The notes: generated by a model from the letters alone, not told the origin. Counted from the stretch's first letter, positions 25,242-34,233 are shown. The stretch: DNA of 64,000 nucleotides from Sphingobium ummariense RL-3 (GCF_000447205.1 NZ_AUWY01000057.1:1-64000); one strand, 5' to 3'. Program-made: numbers and translations.

Positions 25242-28205
25242 ATGCTAGGAGAGACTACCCAAGGTAAGGTCACGACCTCGATCGTGGCCATCGCCGCTGC
25301 GTTGCTGGCGAGCAGCGCCGCCAGCGCGCAGGACAATGCAATCACCGCGCCCCCGCAGAGCCAGTCGATCACGTCCGATCAGGACATCGTGGTCACGGGG
25401 TCGGCGATCCGCGGCGTGGCGCCGGTCGGTTCCAACCTGATCTCGGTCGGCCAGGAAACCATCGAGAAGACCGCGCCGGTCAACGTTTCGCAGCTGGTCA
25501 ACACTGTGCCGTCCATTTCGACCGCCGGCTCGGTGGCCCAGGGCGAGAACGCCTATTCCTACTACTCGCCGCAGATCCACAGCCTCGCGGGCTCTTCGTC
25601 CAACACCACGCTGGTAATCGTGGACGGCCTGCGCCTGCCCGGCGGCGGCACGCAGTTCAACCAGACCGACCCGAACATCATCCCCGTCAGCGCGATCCAG
25701 CGGGTCGAAGTGCTGGCGGACGGTGCCTCGTCGGTTTACGGTTCGGACGCGGTCGCGGGCGTGGTCAACTTCATCACCCGCCGCACCTTCGACGGCTTCG
25801 AGGCGAACGCCCAGGCCGGTTTCGCCGACAACTACCACAACACCAGCTTCAACTTCATCTGGGGCAAGAAGTGGGACACGGGCGGCGTCTATGTCGCGGG
25901 TACCTATACCGACCAGTCGGACCTGAAGAACAAGGACCGCGACTTCTCCAGCCGTGGTGACTATCGCCCCTATGGCGGTACCAACACCAACAGCTATCAA
26001 TGCAGCCCGGCGACGATCGTCGCGCCCGGCGTTTCCGGCGTCTTCCTGTCGCCCAGCGCGACCACGACGGTGGCGAACACCCCGGCGAACGCGCCCTGCA
26101 ACAACTCGATCTACGCCAACCTGCTGCCTTCGCAGTTCCGCGCGAACGCAATGATCAAGGTGACCAACGACTTCTCCGACAAGTTCACCGTCACTGCGAT
26201 GCTGAACTACAACCGGCAGGAGACGCATAACGCCCTGGCGCCTGGCGGTCTGACCAACGCCACGGTGTTCGGCCCCGGCTCGAACCGCGGCGGCCAGATC
26301 AACCCGTTCTACGTTGCCCCGGCGGGCGCCCCCGGCGCGACGCAGCAGACGGTCAGCTGGCTCGCGCTGCTGCCCGATGCGGACTATGGCGAATCGGAAT
26401 CGCAGTCGGACGTCATCTACTCGACGGCGGTCGCCGAATATCGGGTCAACGACAACTGGACGCTGAGCTTCACCGACGCGTTTGGCTGGAACCGGTCGGC
26501 GCTGAACACGATCAACGGCTTCTGCTCCGCCTGCGCCCTGCTCGCGCTGAACGGCACCGGCCAGCTGAGCGGCAGCACCACGACCACCAACATCCCGGGC
26601 CAGAACGTGATCGCGCTCAACCTGCCGCTGACCACCGCCAACGCGCTGGACGTGTGGCGTCCGTTCGACGGTACCAACCGGACCTCTGAAGCGGTCATCC
26701 GCTCGCTTTACCGGAACAACAGCGAGAACACGAACTACAACACGTTCAACCAGATGAAGCTGGACCTGAACGGTTCGCTGTTCAACCTGCCGGCCGGTGC
26801 GCTCAAGATTGCCGTCGGCGGCGAATATCTATGGTATGAGCAGACCCAGAAGATCACGGGTTCGAACAACACCGGCCCGACGACCACCGGCTCCAACTTC
26901 CGCGTCTACAACTACAAGCGCGACGTGAAGTCGCTCTACGGCGAACTCTACATCCCGGTCATTTCGCCGGATATGGAAGTGCCGTTCGCGCATAGCCTCG
27001 ATCTCAGCGTTTCGGCGCGCTACGACGACTATAGCGACGTGGGTTCGACCACCAATCCGAAGTTCGCCGCGAACTGGGAGCCGGTCGCGGGCGTCAAGCT
27101 GCGCGGTAACTATTCCCGCGCGTTCGTGGCGCCCCCGCAGGCCGTCATCGGCGACCCGACCCAGGGTTATCTCTACGCTTCCGGCAGCGTCGGGGTGAAC
27201 GGTGCGCAGATCGCGGTTCCGATCGCCAACTATCCGGACGTGGTCAACATCCCGGGCATCCAGTGCAACGCCACCACCTGCACCATCGGCACGCCGGCGG
27301 TCCAGGGCATGCGGCGCCAGCTGGGCGGCGGCTTCTCCAACATGGGACCGCAGAAGGGCCGCAGCTGGTCCGCCGGTATCGACCTCGCGCCGCGCTTCCT
27401 GCCCGGGTTCACGGCGGCGTTCACTTACTTCCACAACAAGTTCATCGGCGGCGTTTCCTCGCCGAGCCCGAGCGCCATCGTGAACTCCGCCGGTCTGCGC
27501 AACCTGCTGACGATCTGCCCGCAGACCTGCAGCCAGGCGCAGATTGACGAGTTCGCCAACCTGGCAAACGGTGCGACGGTGTCGGGTGCCATCCCGCCGC
27601 AGGTTTACTTCCTGATCGACCAGAGCACCCGCAACGCGCTGAACCTGACGGTCGAAGGTATCGACGGCCAGTTCAGCTACCGTTCGGAGATTGGCGAGCT
27701 CGGTACCTTCACCGTCGGCACGGGCTTCACCTACTTCACGAAGTTCCGTCAGAATTTCGGCGGCGGCACCGAGTTCAGCATCCTCAACACCTCGGGCTAC
27801 AACACCACCTTCCCGTCGGTTCAGTTCAAGAACCGCGCGCAGCTGGGCTGGGCCAAGGACGGGATTTCCGCCGACCTGTTCTGGAACCACACCGGCTCCT
27901 ACCGGAACTGGATCAGCACATCCGTCATACCGATCACCGTCGATTCGGTCGGCAATCCGGTCGGCGGCGGCGACAAGGTCAAGTCGAACAACATCTTCGA
28001 CCTGCACCTGCAGTATGAGTTCCAGGGCGAAGGTTTCGCGCGCGGCTGGCAGGTGTATGTCGATGCGCAGAACATCTTCGACAAGGATCCGCCGTTCTAC
28101 AATGGCAACACCGCGGGCATCCTGGGCGGCGCATGGGGCTATAACGGCTTCGTGTCCAACCCGATCGGACGCCTGGTCTCGGTGGGCCTGCGCATCCGCA
28201 TGTAG
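25242..28205 (+). CDS. TonB-dependent receptor (OAR-like)
   Basis: 987 residues: signal peptide (about 1-29), TonB box DIVVTG (about 49-54), plug domain (about 60-190) with VEVLADGASSVYGSDAVAGVVNF, and a long 22-strand barrel ending in aromatic-rich strands and a C-terminal Met (GLRIRM). It imports a substrate across the outer membrane using TonB-ExbBD energy. The ATG at 25242 follows GAGGAGA. No copy of the 17-bp operator lies directly before it, so it is either read through from bicupin B or has its own promoter. By context the substrate is that of the neighbouring catabolic genes. Confidence 0.92.
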   Translation: MLGETTQGKVTTSIVAIAAALLASSAASAQDNAITAPPQSQSITSDQDIVVTGSAIRGVAPVGSNLISVGQETIEKTAPVNVSQLVNTVPSISTAGSVAQGENAYSYYSPQIHSLAGSSSNTTLVIVDGLRLPGGGTQFNQTDPNIIPVSAIQRVEVLADGASSVYGSDAVAGVVNFITRRTFDGFEANAQAGFADNYHNTSFNFIWGKKWDTGGVYVAGTYTDQSDLKNKDRDFSSRGDYRPYGGTNTNSYQCSPATIVAPGVSGVFLSPSATTTVANTPANAPCNNSIYANLLPSQFRANAMIKVTNDFSDKFTVTAMLNYNRQETHNALAPGGLTNATVFGPGSNRGGQINPFYVAPAGAPGATQQTVSWLALLPDADYGESESQSDVIYSTAVAEYRVNDNWTLSFTDAFGWNRSALNTINGFCSACALLALNGTGQLSGSTTTTNIPGQNVIALNLPLTTANALDVWRPFDGTNRTSEAVIRSLYRNNSENTNYNTFNQMKLDLNGSLFNLPAGALKIAVGGEYLWYEQTQKITGSNNTGPTTTGSNFRVYNYKRDVKSLYGELYIPVISPDMEVPFAHSLDLSVSARYDDYSDVGSTTNPKFAANWEPVAGVKLRGNYSRAFVAPPQAVIGDPTQGYLYASGSVGVNGAQIAVPIANYPDVVNIPGIQCNATTCTIGTPAVQGMRRQLGGGFSNMGPQKGRSWSAGIDLAPRFLPGFTAAFTYFHNKFIGGVSSPSPSAIVNSAGLRNLLTICPQTCSQAQIDEFANLANGATVSGAIPPQVYFLIDQSTRNALNLTVEGIDGQFSYRSEIGELGTFTVGTGFTYFTKFRQNFGGGTEFSILNTSGYNTTFPSVQFKNRAQLGWAKDGISADLFWNHTGSYRNWISTSVIPITVDSVGNPVGGGDKVKSNNIFDLHLQYEFQGEGFARGWQVYVDAQNIFDKDPPFYNGNTAGILGGAWGYNGFVSNPIGRLVSVGLRIRM

Positions 28206-28234
28206 TCTCCCCCGGTCATCGGGTCGCAAAGGAA

Positions 28235-28266
28235 GCCCTGGAGCAGCGATGCTCCAGGGCTTTTCT
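28235..28266 (+). terminator. Terminator after the TonB receptor
   Basis: GCCCTGGAGCA-GCGA-TGCTCCAGGGC then TTTTCTTT: 11-bp perfect stem with T run, 30 bases after the receptor stop. Confidence 0.92.
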
Positions 28267-28302
28267 TTCATCATCCCGCCCCTTCAGAATGGGGCGTGCA
28301 TC

Positions 28303-28773
28303 TTACCAAAAGAAGCCGCGATGCACCTGGACGACGCGGCCGGTGCGGACGTTCACCAGCAGCACGTCATTATAGTGCCGCACCCAACGAAGGCTCGCGC
28401 CCGGCCGCGGGAGGCGGTAACGATAGGGATCGGCGATATAATAGCGTGAGCTGTAATAGACCGGCCGGAGCTGCGCGCCGACGGTCCACTGCGAATAGCG
28501 GAACGGCGCGCGCCAGTTGCCGGCGCGATAGACGTCGCGGTGGGTGCGGCGATAATCCTGCCAGTCCTCGCGATATTCACGGCGGGCGTCGCGCAGGTCG
28601 CCGCGGGCGTCGCGGACATCGCGGCGATCGCCATAGCGCTGTGCCTGGCGCAGGTCGCGCTGTTCCTCACGGATCTCGCGCCGGTCATGGCGCAGCTCGG
28701 CGGCGGATTGGGCCATCGCTACGCCCGGCAGGGCGGTCGCGGCGATCAGACCCAGAATCATGAACTTACGCAT
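28303..28773 (-). CDS. RcnB-family exported protein
   Basis: 156 residues with a signal peptide (about 1-22). A highly charged, probably helical Arg/Asp/Glu-rich segment (about 28-80) precedes the RcnB domain (about 85-155), which ends in YNDVLLVNVRTGRVVQVHRGFFW, a typical RcnB terminus. RcnB of E. coli modulates Ni/Co homeostasis from the periplasm, but many members have no proven metal role. A larger paralog lies at 29707. It is transcribed convergently to the TonB receptor. Confidence 0.85.
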   Translation of the reverse strand: MRKFMILGLIAATALPGVAMAQSAAELRHDRREIREEQRDLRQAQRYGDRRDVRDARGDLRDARREYREDWQDYRRTHRDVYRAGNWRAPFRYSQWTVGAQLRPVYYSSRYYIADPYRYRLPRPGASLRWVRHYNDVLLVNVRTGRVVQVHRGFFW

Positions 28774-28929
28774 CTGTCTTCTCCCATTAAACGGCGGGAG
28801 GTAGGCAACCGTCCTGGCGGCAGCCGGTTCCTCGCCGACTGGAAGCAGTTATCGCGCAGTGTGCCTGAACCGGCCGGGAACGGCGTTGTCAGGAATCAGT
28901 CATAACTGTCGCGAAATGTATCGTGCCGT

Positions 28930-29607
28930 TCAAGGGGCCCAGCGGCGCTCGCGGAACCATTTGGTGACGACATATTTGGTGCCGCTTGTGACCGGGCGGG
29001 CGGCATGCAGGCTGTTCAGGTTGGGCGCGCCTTCGCGGTCGAGATTGTTCCAGATAAGGATCATCCCCTCGGCCGGCGGGATCATGAATTCGCAATGCGG
29101 GAAGTGAGTCTCGCCTCCCGATTCCACTGGCGACAGATAGATCATCGCAGTCCAGGTCCGTTGCCCGCCGCTTTTCAGCATCGCGGGCCAGTAGCTGGCG
29201 GTGACCGGGAAATAGTCGCAATGGACCTTATATTCCTGCCCCTCCGTATAACGCTGGCCCTGCAGCGTCTCGCCATTCTCCGGCGGCAGGCCAGTGAGGG
29301 CGCAGATGCGGCCGGTGATCGCCTCCACCAGCGGATCCCATGGCGACAGGTTGCAGCTATGGCTGGTGCGATATTCCGCATTGGCGCTGCCCGAAAAGAG
29401 GGTTGAGGGCCTGGCATCTGAATCGATCAGGGCACGCAGCCCTGCGCACTCCTCGGGTGTCAAAAAAGCCTGCCGACCGTATATTTCCAGCCGGGGCGAA
29501 TCGATCCGGCTGACCAGCGGATTGCGGTCCAGCCGCGCCCGCACCGCATCCCCGATCCGTGCCCGGGCGGCCGAAGCCGTGCCGCCGTCGTCGATGATCT
29601 CCGTCAT
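28930..29607 (-). CDS. 2OG-Fe(II) oxygenase, prolyl 4-hydroxylase type
   Basis: 225 residues. The double-stranded beta-helix has the iron ligands H-x-D in KVHCDYF (about 128-134) and the distal His in SLHAARPV, with the 2-oxoglutarate-binding Lys/Arg in GTKYVVTKWFRER near the C-terminus. The arrangement matches bacterial prolyl 4-hydroxylase-like proteins. No signal peptide, so the target is probably a cytoplasmic protein or small molecule. It lies between two RcnB-like genes on the same strand, separated by about 100-150 bases, so co-transcription is not certain. Confidence 0.87.
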   Translation of the reverse strand: MTEIIDDGGTASAARARIGDAVRARLDRNPLVSRIDSPRLEIYGRQAFLTPEECAGLRALIDSDARPSTLFSGSANAEYRTSHSCNLSPWDPLVEAITGRICALTGLPPENGETLQGQRYTEGQEYKVHCDYFPVTASYWPAMLKSGGQRTWTAMIYLSPVESGGETHFPHCEFMIPPAEGMILIWNNLDREGAPNLNSLHAARPVTSGTKYVVTKWFRERRWAP

Positions 29608-29706
29608 GCGCGCTTCCTGCCATCGGCGGACACGCCGCTCAACGGAAAAGAGCCCGGAGCGTTGCCGCCCCGGGCCCAGTTCTCCTGAAGGCCATTCAGG
29701 AAGCTC

Positions 29707-30636
29707 TCACCAGAAGAAGTCGTGGATCACGTCGACCACATAGCCGTCCCGGATATCGACGAGCAGCGCATCATCATAATAGCGGATCCAGCGCAGCGTG
29801 CCGTAGGCCGGCGGCAGGCGATAGGCCCAAGGATCGTTCAGCCAGTAGCTGTTGGAATAGAGCAGCCCGGACAGAAAGATACCGGTCGAATAGCGGCGAT
29901 AGCCATAGGCCCAGCCGCGCGGCGCATAATAGCGGCCGATCCGGTAGCGGTCGCCATAGCGCGTCCGATAGCTGCGCCAGTCATAGCGCCGGTCGTTCCG
30001 CCAGCCATTGTCCCACCGCCGCTGGCTGCTCCAGCGCGTCCGGTCATCGAAGCGGCGGCCGTCGTTCCAGTTGCCGTTCCGCCCGTCGCTCCGCCAGTCG
30101 CGCCGGTCATCGCGTCGATCCTGGCGCCAGTCCTGGCGATCGTCTCGCCGATCATCCCGCCAATCGCGACGGTCGTCACGCCGATCTTGCCGCCAATCCT
30201 GACGCCCATCCCGACGATCGTTGCGCGCGTCCTGCCGATCGTCGCGGCGATCGTTGCGCCAGTCCTGCCGCACGTCCGGCTGGTTGGGGCGGTTCATCAC
30301 CGGTACGGGCGCCTGCCGCCCATTGGCGTTGCGGTCGGGACGCTGGCTACGGTCCCACCGGCCATCCGGCTGTGATGGAGCCGGCCGGTCGGCGCGCGGC
30401 TGCTGCCAGCGGGCGCCGTCGCGATCGGGACGTGGCATCGTGTTCTGCTGCGGCGCGGCGCGAGGACCTGCCTGCCATCGGCCACCTTCCGATCGTGGCT
30501 GGGCGTTGCCGCCCGCGCGCTGTTCATTGCCGCGCCCGCGCCATCCGCCGCCTTCGCCCTGCTGGGCATAAGCGGGCGCCATGCCGCCAAGCACCGTGGC
30601 GGCCATCAGGCCCACCAGCATCATCTTCCTCACCAT
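29707..30636 (-). CDS. RcnB-family exported protein with Arg/Asp repeat region
   Basis: 309 residues. The start ATG 30634-30636 gives a clean signal peptide (MVRKMMLVGLMAATVLG, cleaved after AYAQ). The middle (about 30-200) is low complexity: Gly/Gln/Arg-rich, then a run of imperfect repeats of the type DWRNDRRDDRQ (about 115-175). The C-terminal RcnB domain (about 225-309) ends in DALLVDIRDGYVVDVIHDFFW, closely parallel to the smaller paralog at 28303. The repeat region should be disordered and very highly charged, and may bind polyanions or metals. Function unknown. Confidence 0.8.
   Translation of the reverse strand: MVRKMMLVGLMAATVLGGMAPAYAQQGEGGGWRGRGNEQRAGGNAQPRSEGGRWQAGPRAAPQQNTMPRPDRDGARWQQPRADRPAPSQPDGRWDRSQRPDRNANGRQAPVPVMNRPNQPDVRQDWRNDRRDDRQDARNDRRDGRQDWRQDRRDDRRDWRDDRRDDRQDWRQDRRDDRRDWRSDGRNGNWNDGRRFDDRTRWSSQRRWDNGWRNDRRYDWRSYRTRYGDRYRIGRYYAPRGWAYGYRRYSTGIFLSGLLYSNSYWLNDPWAYRLPPAYGTLRWIRYYDDALLVDIRDGYVVDVIHDFFW
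30060..30290 (-). repeat. In-gene tandem repeats coding Arg/Asp units
   Basis: Imperfect repeats of about 24-33 bases encode blocks such as DWRQDRRDDR within the RcnB-like gene. The unit boundaries drift and the copies differ at synonymous positions. This looks like protein-level repeat expansion, not a CRISPR array. Confidence 0.7.
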
Positions 30637-30811
30637 CGCTTCGGCTTCCTTGCAGGGCCCAATCGCCCATCCTGCGACATTCTCTAGCGACTCGGCCATG
30701 TCGCGATGCTGAATTCATCATGCAGCGATTTGAAAGCATCGCTGCCGTCCGAAACGATCCGTTTCACCCGCGATGGTTGCCTCCGCTCGCTCACGCGTCG
30801 ATCTATCCCGC

Positions 30812-31621
30812 ATGAAGCAGCCCAGTCTTTTCATCCCGCATGGCGGCGGCCCCTGTTTCTTCATGGATCCCGCCGATCCCGACCGGCCGCATAGCGACCC
30901 CATGTGGCAGCCGATGCAGGATTATCTTACAGGCCTGATCGCGAGCCTGCCCGCGCGCCCGCGCGCGATCCTGCTGGTGTCGGGCCATTGGGAGGAGAAG
31001 GACTTCACCCTGCATGAGGGCCAGCGGCCGGCGCTGCTGTTCGATTATCATGGTTTCCCGCCGCACACCTACCGGCTGCGCTGGGACGCTCCCGGTGCGC
31101 CTGGACTCGCGCTCAGGGCTTCCGAACTGCTCAAGGGAGCGGGATTCGAAACGGCGCGGGAGGCGGAGCGCGGCTGGGATCACGGCGTGTTCATCCCGAT
31201 GAAGGTCGCAGTGCCGCAAGCGGACATCCCGCTCGCCCAGCTTTCGCTCCGGCGCGACCTCGACCCGGCCACGCATATCGCCGCCGGGCGGGCGCTGGCG
31301 CCGCTGCGGGACGAGGGCGTGCTGATCGTGGGATCGGGCATGAGCTTCCACAATCTACGCGTGCGCGGACCGGCGGCTACCGAACCCTCGGCGCTTTGGG
31401 ACGCGGCGCTGACCGAGGCGGTGACCGATCCCGATCCCGTCCGCCGCGCGGCCCGCGTCGCCGACTGGCGCGCCTTGCCCTACGCCGCCTTCGCCCATCC
31501 TCGCGAGGAGCATCTGCTGCCGCTGATGGTGGCGCTCGGCGCGGGCGGGGACGATACGGCGGTCCGCGATCACCACAGCACCGTGCTCGGCTGGGCGGTG
31601 TCGGGCTACCGCTTCGGCTGA
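30812..31621 (+). CDS. LigB/DODA-type class III extradiol dioxygenase family protein
   Basis: 269 residues. Metal-site motifs of the family are visible: FIPHGGGPCFF (about 6-16), LVSGHWEE (about 53-60), DYHGFPPHTY (about 78-87), and the WDHGVFIPM segment (about 125-133), all containing the expected His residues. Relatives include DOPA 4,5-dioxygenases and E. coli YgiD, which are zinc/iron enzymes acting on catechols. ATG 30812 gives the family-typical N-terminus; no strong ribosome binding site is present. It ends one base before the convergent [2Fe-2S] gene. Confidence 0.85.
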   Translation: MKQPSLFIPHGGGPCFFMDPADPDRPHSDPMWQPMQDYLTGLIASLPARPRAILLVSGHWEEKDFTLHEGQRPALLFDYHGFPPHTYRLRWDAPGAPGLALRASELLKGAGFETAREAERGWDHGVFIPMKVAVPQADIPLAQLSLRRDLDPATHIAAGRALAPLRDEGVLIVGSGMSFHNLRVRGPAATEPSALWDAALTEAVTDPDPVRRAARVADWRALPYAAFAHPREEHLLPLMVALGAGGDDTAVRDHHSTVLGWAVSGYRFG

Positions 31622-31622
31622 G

Positions 31623-32159
31623 TCACGGCCGGCGCAGCGCGGGAACCGTGCGGGCCGCATCCTCGGGCGTGATGCCCGGCGGCGGCACGGCGGCGACCTG
31701 CTCCTCGCCGCGCATGATCCGCCCTGCGCGCTGGATCGCGCCGCGCAGTCGGGGATAGATGCCGCAGCGGCAGATATTGGTGATCGCCGCGTCGATTTCC
31801 TCGTCGCTGGGATCGCTGGTGCGCCGGAGCAGCACGGAGGCGGCCATGATCATGCCGGGGATGCAATAGCCGCACTGCGAGACATTCTCCGCCGCAAAGG
31901 CCTGCTGCAGCGGATGGCCGCGGTCGGGCGAGAGCGCCTCGATGGTAGTGACGAAACGCCCTTCGGTCTTGCCGATGCTGATCTGGCAGGAACGGACCGC
32001 CTCCCCGTCTATGTCCACGGTGCAGGCGCCGCAGTCGCCGGTGCCGCAGCCATATTTGGTGCCGGTAAGGTTGGACGCGTCACGCAGCGCCCAGAGCAGT
32101 GGCGTATCGGGATCCATGCGATACTGCACCGGCCGATCGTTGACGGTGAACTTCGTCAT
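31623..32159 (-). CDS. [2Fe-2S] small subunit of a molybdenum hydroxylase (IorA-like), orphan
   Basis: 178 residues. The plant-type ferredoxin cluster CGTGDCGACTVDIDG (about 38-52) with the later SC (about 58), and the second cluster SQCGYCIPGM...CRCG (about 95-135), define the small subunit of the xanthine oxidase family, closest in style to isoquinoline 1-oxidoreductase/aldehyde oxidoreductase IorA. Such subunits pass electrons from a molybdopterin subunit. No large subunit is present on either side: upstream is DUF2721 (4-base overlap) and downstream a dioxygenase. The C-terminus has an extra Pro/Val-rich tail. Confidence 0.88.
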   Translation of the reverse strand: MTKFTVNDRPVQYRMDPDTPLLWALRDASNLTGTKYGCGTGDCGACTVDIDGEAVRSCQISIGKTEGRFVTTIEALSPDRGHPLQQAFAAENVSQCGYCIPGMIMAASVLLRRTSDPSDEEIDAAITNICRCGIYPRLRGAIQRAGRIMRGEEQVAAVPPPGITPEDAARTVPALRRP

Positions 32160-32665
32160 GCGCCGGTGCTGGCCTCGCCATCATTCTCTTCCTCCTCCGC
32201 CTGGTGAAAGAGCACTTCGTTGCGGATGTGGATGGTGCGCGCCGCCAGTCGGATTTCCTGGATGAACGTCGCGAAGGCAGCGGTCTGGAGGAGCATCGCG
32301 AAGATGAAGATCAGTGCGATCGCCGTGCCGAGATGCGCGTTGAACAATTCAGCGGCGAACAGCAGCATGACCACCAGGCAGATGGCGCAGCCCGATGCCA
32401 CCGACAGGAAGATCGCGCCGTTGACGACGCTCATCCGCTTGTCGAGCACGCGGATCTCCTGGACCAGCCGATCATGCTCGCGCCCGCGTGTCACCAGCAC
32501 GCTCTGCTCCACCTTGCGCGCGCGATCGATCACCCGGGCCAGCCGCCCGGCGCAGACATTGAGGAACGCGCCCAGGCCCGCCAGCATGAACACAGGCGCG
32601 ACCGCCAGCTGGATGGTCGCCGCCACCTGACTGACCTGGGGAAGGGAGATCATGGTCATCGCCAT
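32156..32665 (-). CDS. DUF2721 family membrane protein
   Basis: 169 residues with three membrane segments (about 15-38, 83-105, 110-135) and a basic cytoplasmic loop (RVIDRARKVEQ). The ISLPQVSQVAATIQLAVAPVFMLAG start is the family signature. Function unknown. It overlaps the following [2Fe-2S] gene by ATGA and the preceding small membrane-protein gene by 10 bases. ATG 32665 is first choice; ATGs at 32659 and 32653 are alternatives. Confidence 0.82.
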   Translation of the reverse strand: MAMTMISLPQVSQVAATIQLAVAPVFMLAGLGAFLNVCAGRLARVIDRARKVEQSVLVTRGREHDRLVQEIRVLDKRMSVVNGAIFLSVASGCAICLVVMLLFAAELFNAHLGTAIALIFIFAMLLQTAAFATFIQEIRLAARTIHIRNEVLFHQAEEEENDGEASTGA

Positions 32666-32823
32666 TTGTCTATCAACCCACGGATCAGGAAGAAAGTGGC
32701 GATGCCGGTGATCGGCATCGTCAGCGCCAGCCACGGCATCCATGGCTCTCTTGCTTCGCAATTCGGATCCGGCGGACAATCGCCGATGGCGTAAGCGATC
32801 AAGAGGAGAAGCTGAGCCATCAT
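32656..32823 (-). CDS. Small membrane protein of unknown function (55 residues)
   Basis: Starts MMAQLLLLIAYAIGDC and ends RGLIDKWR. Two hydrophobic stretches (about 3-13 and 29-48) flank a short loop with two Cys residues (DCPPDPNCEARE). Its stop overlaps the DUF2721 start, giving a chain of three overlapping genes with the [2Fe-2S] subunit. No Shine-Dalgarno sequence is obvious. Support comes from topology and overlap, not from homology. Confidence 0.5.
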   Translation of the reverse strand: MMAQLLLLIAYAIGDCPPDPNCEAREPWMPWLALTMPITGIATFFLIRGLIDKWR

Positions 32824-32879
32824 GACAGGCAGCGCCGCGATACATCCGCGGCGTCCGCCTGCCTTGTTCGGCCGATAGC

Positions 32880-34091
32880 TCAGGCTGCGCCCTTGCTCGA
32901 CGGCGTGTTGACGCCCATGGACTTGAGATACTGCTTGATGTTGCGGGCGGCCTGGCGCAGGCGCTGCTCATTCTCCACCATGGCGATGCGGACATAGCCT
33001 TCGCCGTCCTCGCCATAGCCGACGCCCGGAGCAACGGCGACCTTGGCATGAGTGAGGAGCTGCTTGGAGAATTCCAGGCTTCCCATCTCCTTCAGCGCCG
33101 GCGGCAGCGGCGCCCAGCAGAACATCGACGCGCGGGCAGGGGGGATGTCCCAGCCGGCGCGACCGAAGCTCTCCACCAATACGTCGCGGCGCTTGTGATA
33201 GAGTTCGCGGTTCTTCTGGACGATGTCCTGCGGCCCGTTGAGCGCGGCGCAGGCCGCCGCCTGGATCGGGGTGAAGGCGCCATAGTCCAGATAGGACTTC
33301 ACCCGCGTCATCGCCGCGATCAGCTTGCGGTTGCCCACTGCGAAGCCCATGCGCCAGCCAGCCATCGAATATGTCTTGCTGAGCGAGGTAAATTCGATCG
33401 CGATGTCCTTGGCGCCCGGCACCTGGAGGATGGAGGGCGTCGGGTTGCCGTCATAATAGAGCTCGGAATAGGCGAGGTCGGACAGCACCCAGACCTGGTT
33501 CTCCTTGGCCCAGGCGACCAGCCGCTCGTAAAAGGCGAGGTCGACGGTCTCCGCCGTCGGGTTGGACGGATAGTTGACCACCAGGATCGACGGCCGCGGC
33601 ACGGTGAAGGCCATCGCGCGGTCGAGCGCGCGGAAATACTCCTCGTCCGGCGTCGTCGGCACCGACCGGATGGTCGCGCCCGCGATGATGAAGCCGAAGG
33701 TGTGGATGGGATAGCTGGGATTGGGCGCCAGCACGACGTCGCCCGGCGCGGTGATCGCGGTGGCGAGGCTGGCGAGCCCTTCCTTCGAGCCCATGGTGAC
33801 GACCACCTCGGTCTCTGGGTCGACCTCCACCCCGAAGCGGCGGCCATAATAATTGGCCTGCGCCTTCCGCAGCCCTGGAATGCCCTTGGACTGGGAATAG
33901 CCGTGCGCGCTCGGCTTCTGCGCGACCTCGATCAGCTTCTGGATGACATGATCGGGCGGCGGCAGGTCGGGATTGCCCATCCCCAGGTCGATGATGTCCT
34001 CGCCCGCGGCTCGCGCTGCGGCCCGCATCGCATTGACTTCGGCGATGACATAGGGGGGCAGGCGCTTCATGCGGTAGAATTCTTCGGACAT
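32880..34091 (-). CDS. alaC: PLP-dependent aminotransferase, AlaC/DapL-like
   Basis: 403 residues of fold-type I. GMGNPDLPPPDHV, GYSQSKGIPGLR, NYPSNPTAETVD and the PLP-lysine motif SLSKTYSMAGWRMGF (Lys about 239) are clear, with the C-terminal Arg segment YVRIAMVENEQRLRQA. Members of this group are annotated as glutamate-pyruvate transaminase AlaC or LL-diaminopimelate aminotransferase; sequence alone does not settle which, though the start MSEEFYRMKRLPPYVIAEVN is AlaC-like. Monocistronic in appearance. Confidence 0.87.
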   Translation of the reverse strand: MSEEFYRMKRLPPYVIAEVNAMRAAARAAGEDIIDLGMGNPDLPPPDHVIQKLIEVAQKPSAHGYSQSKGIPGLRKAQANYYGRRFGVEVDPETEVVVTMGSKEGLASLATAITAPGDVVLAPNPSYPIHTFGFIIAGATIRSVPTTPDEEYFRALDRAMAFTVPRPSILVVNYPSNPTAETVDLAFYERLVAWAKENQVWVLSDLAYSELYYDGNPTPSILQVPGAKDIAIEFTSLSKTYSMAGWRMGFAVGNRKLIAAMTRVKSYLDYGAFTPIQAAACAALNGPQDIVQKNRELYHKRRDVLVESFGRAGWDIPPARASMFCWAPLPPALKEMGSLEFSKQLLTHAKVAVAPGVGYGEDGEGYVRIAMVENEQRLRQAARNIKQYLKSMGVNTPSSKGAA

Positions 34092-34233
34092 TCGTCGGGC
34101 TTTCCTGAAAGGTCTCCGTGGAGGATGATGAAGGCGCGGCTTTCAACGCGGCGCTTGGGCGCTATATACCTGCTGTCGGCGGCGCGCCAGCGAAAGCGGC
34201 CATTTGGGCCGGGCCGGGTAGAGGAAGGTGGCC

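Noticed and set aside
30060..30290. CRISPR-like repeat array
   Set aside because: Repeats are in frame, imperfect, without unique spacers and lie within a signal-peptide protein gene.
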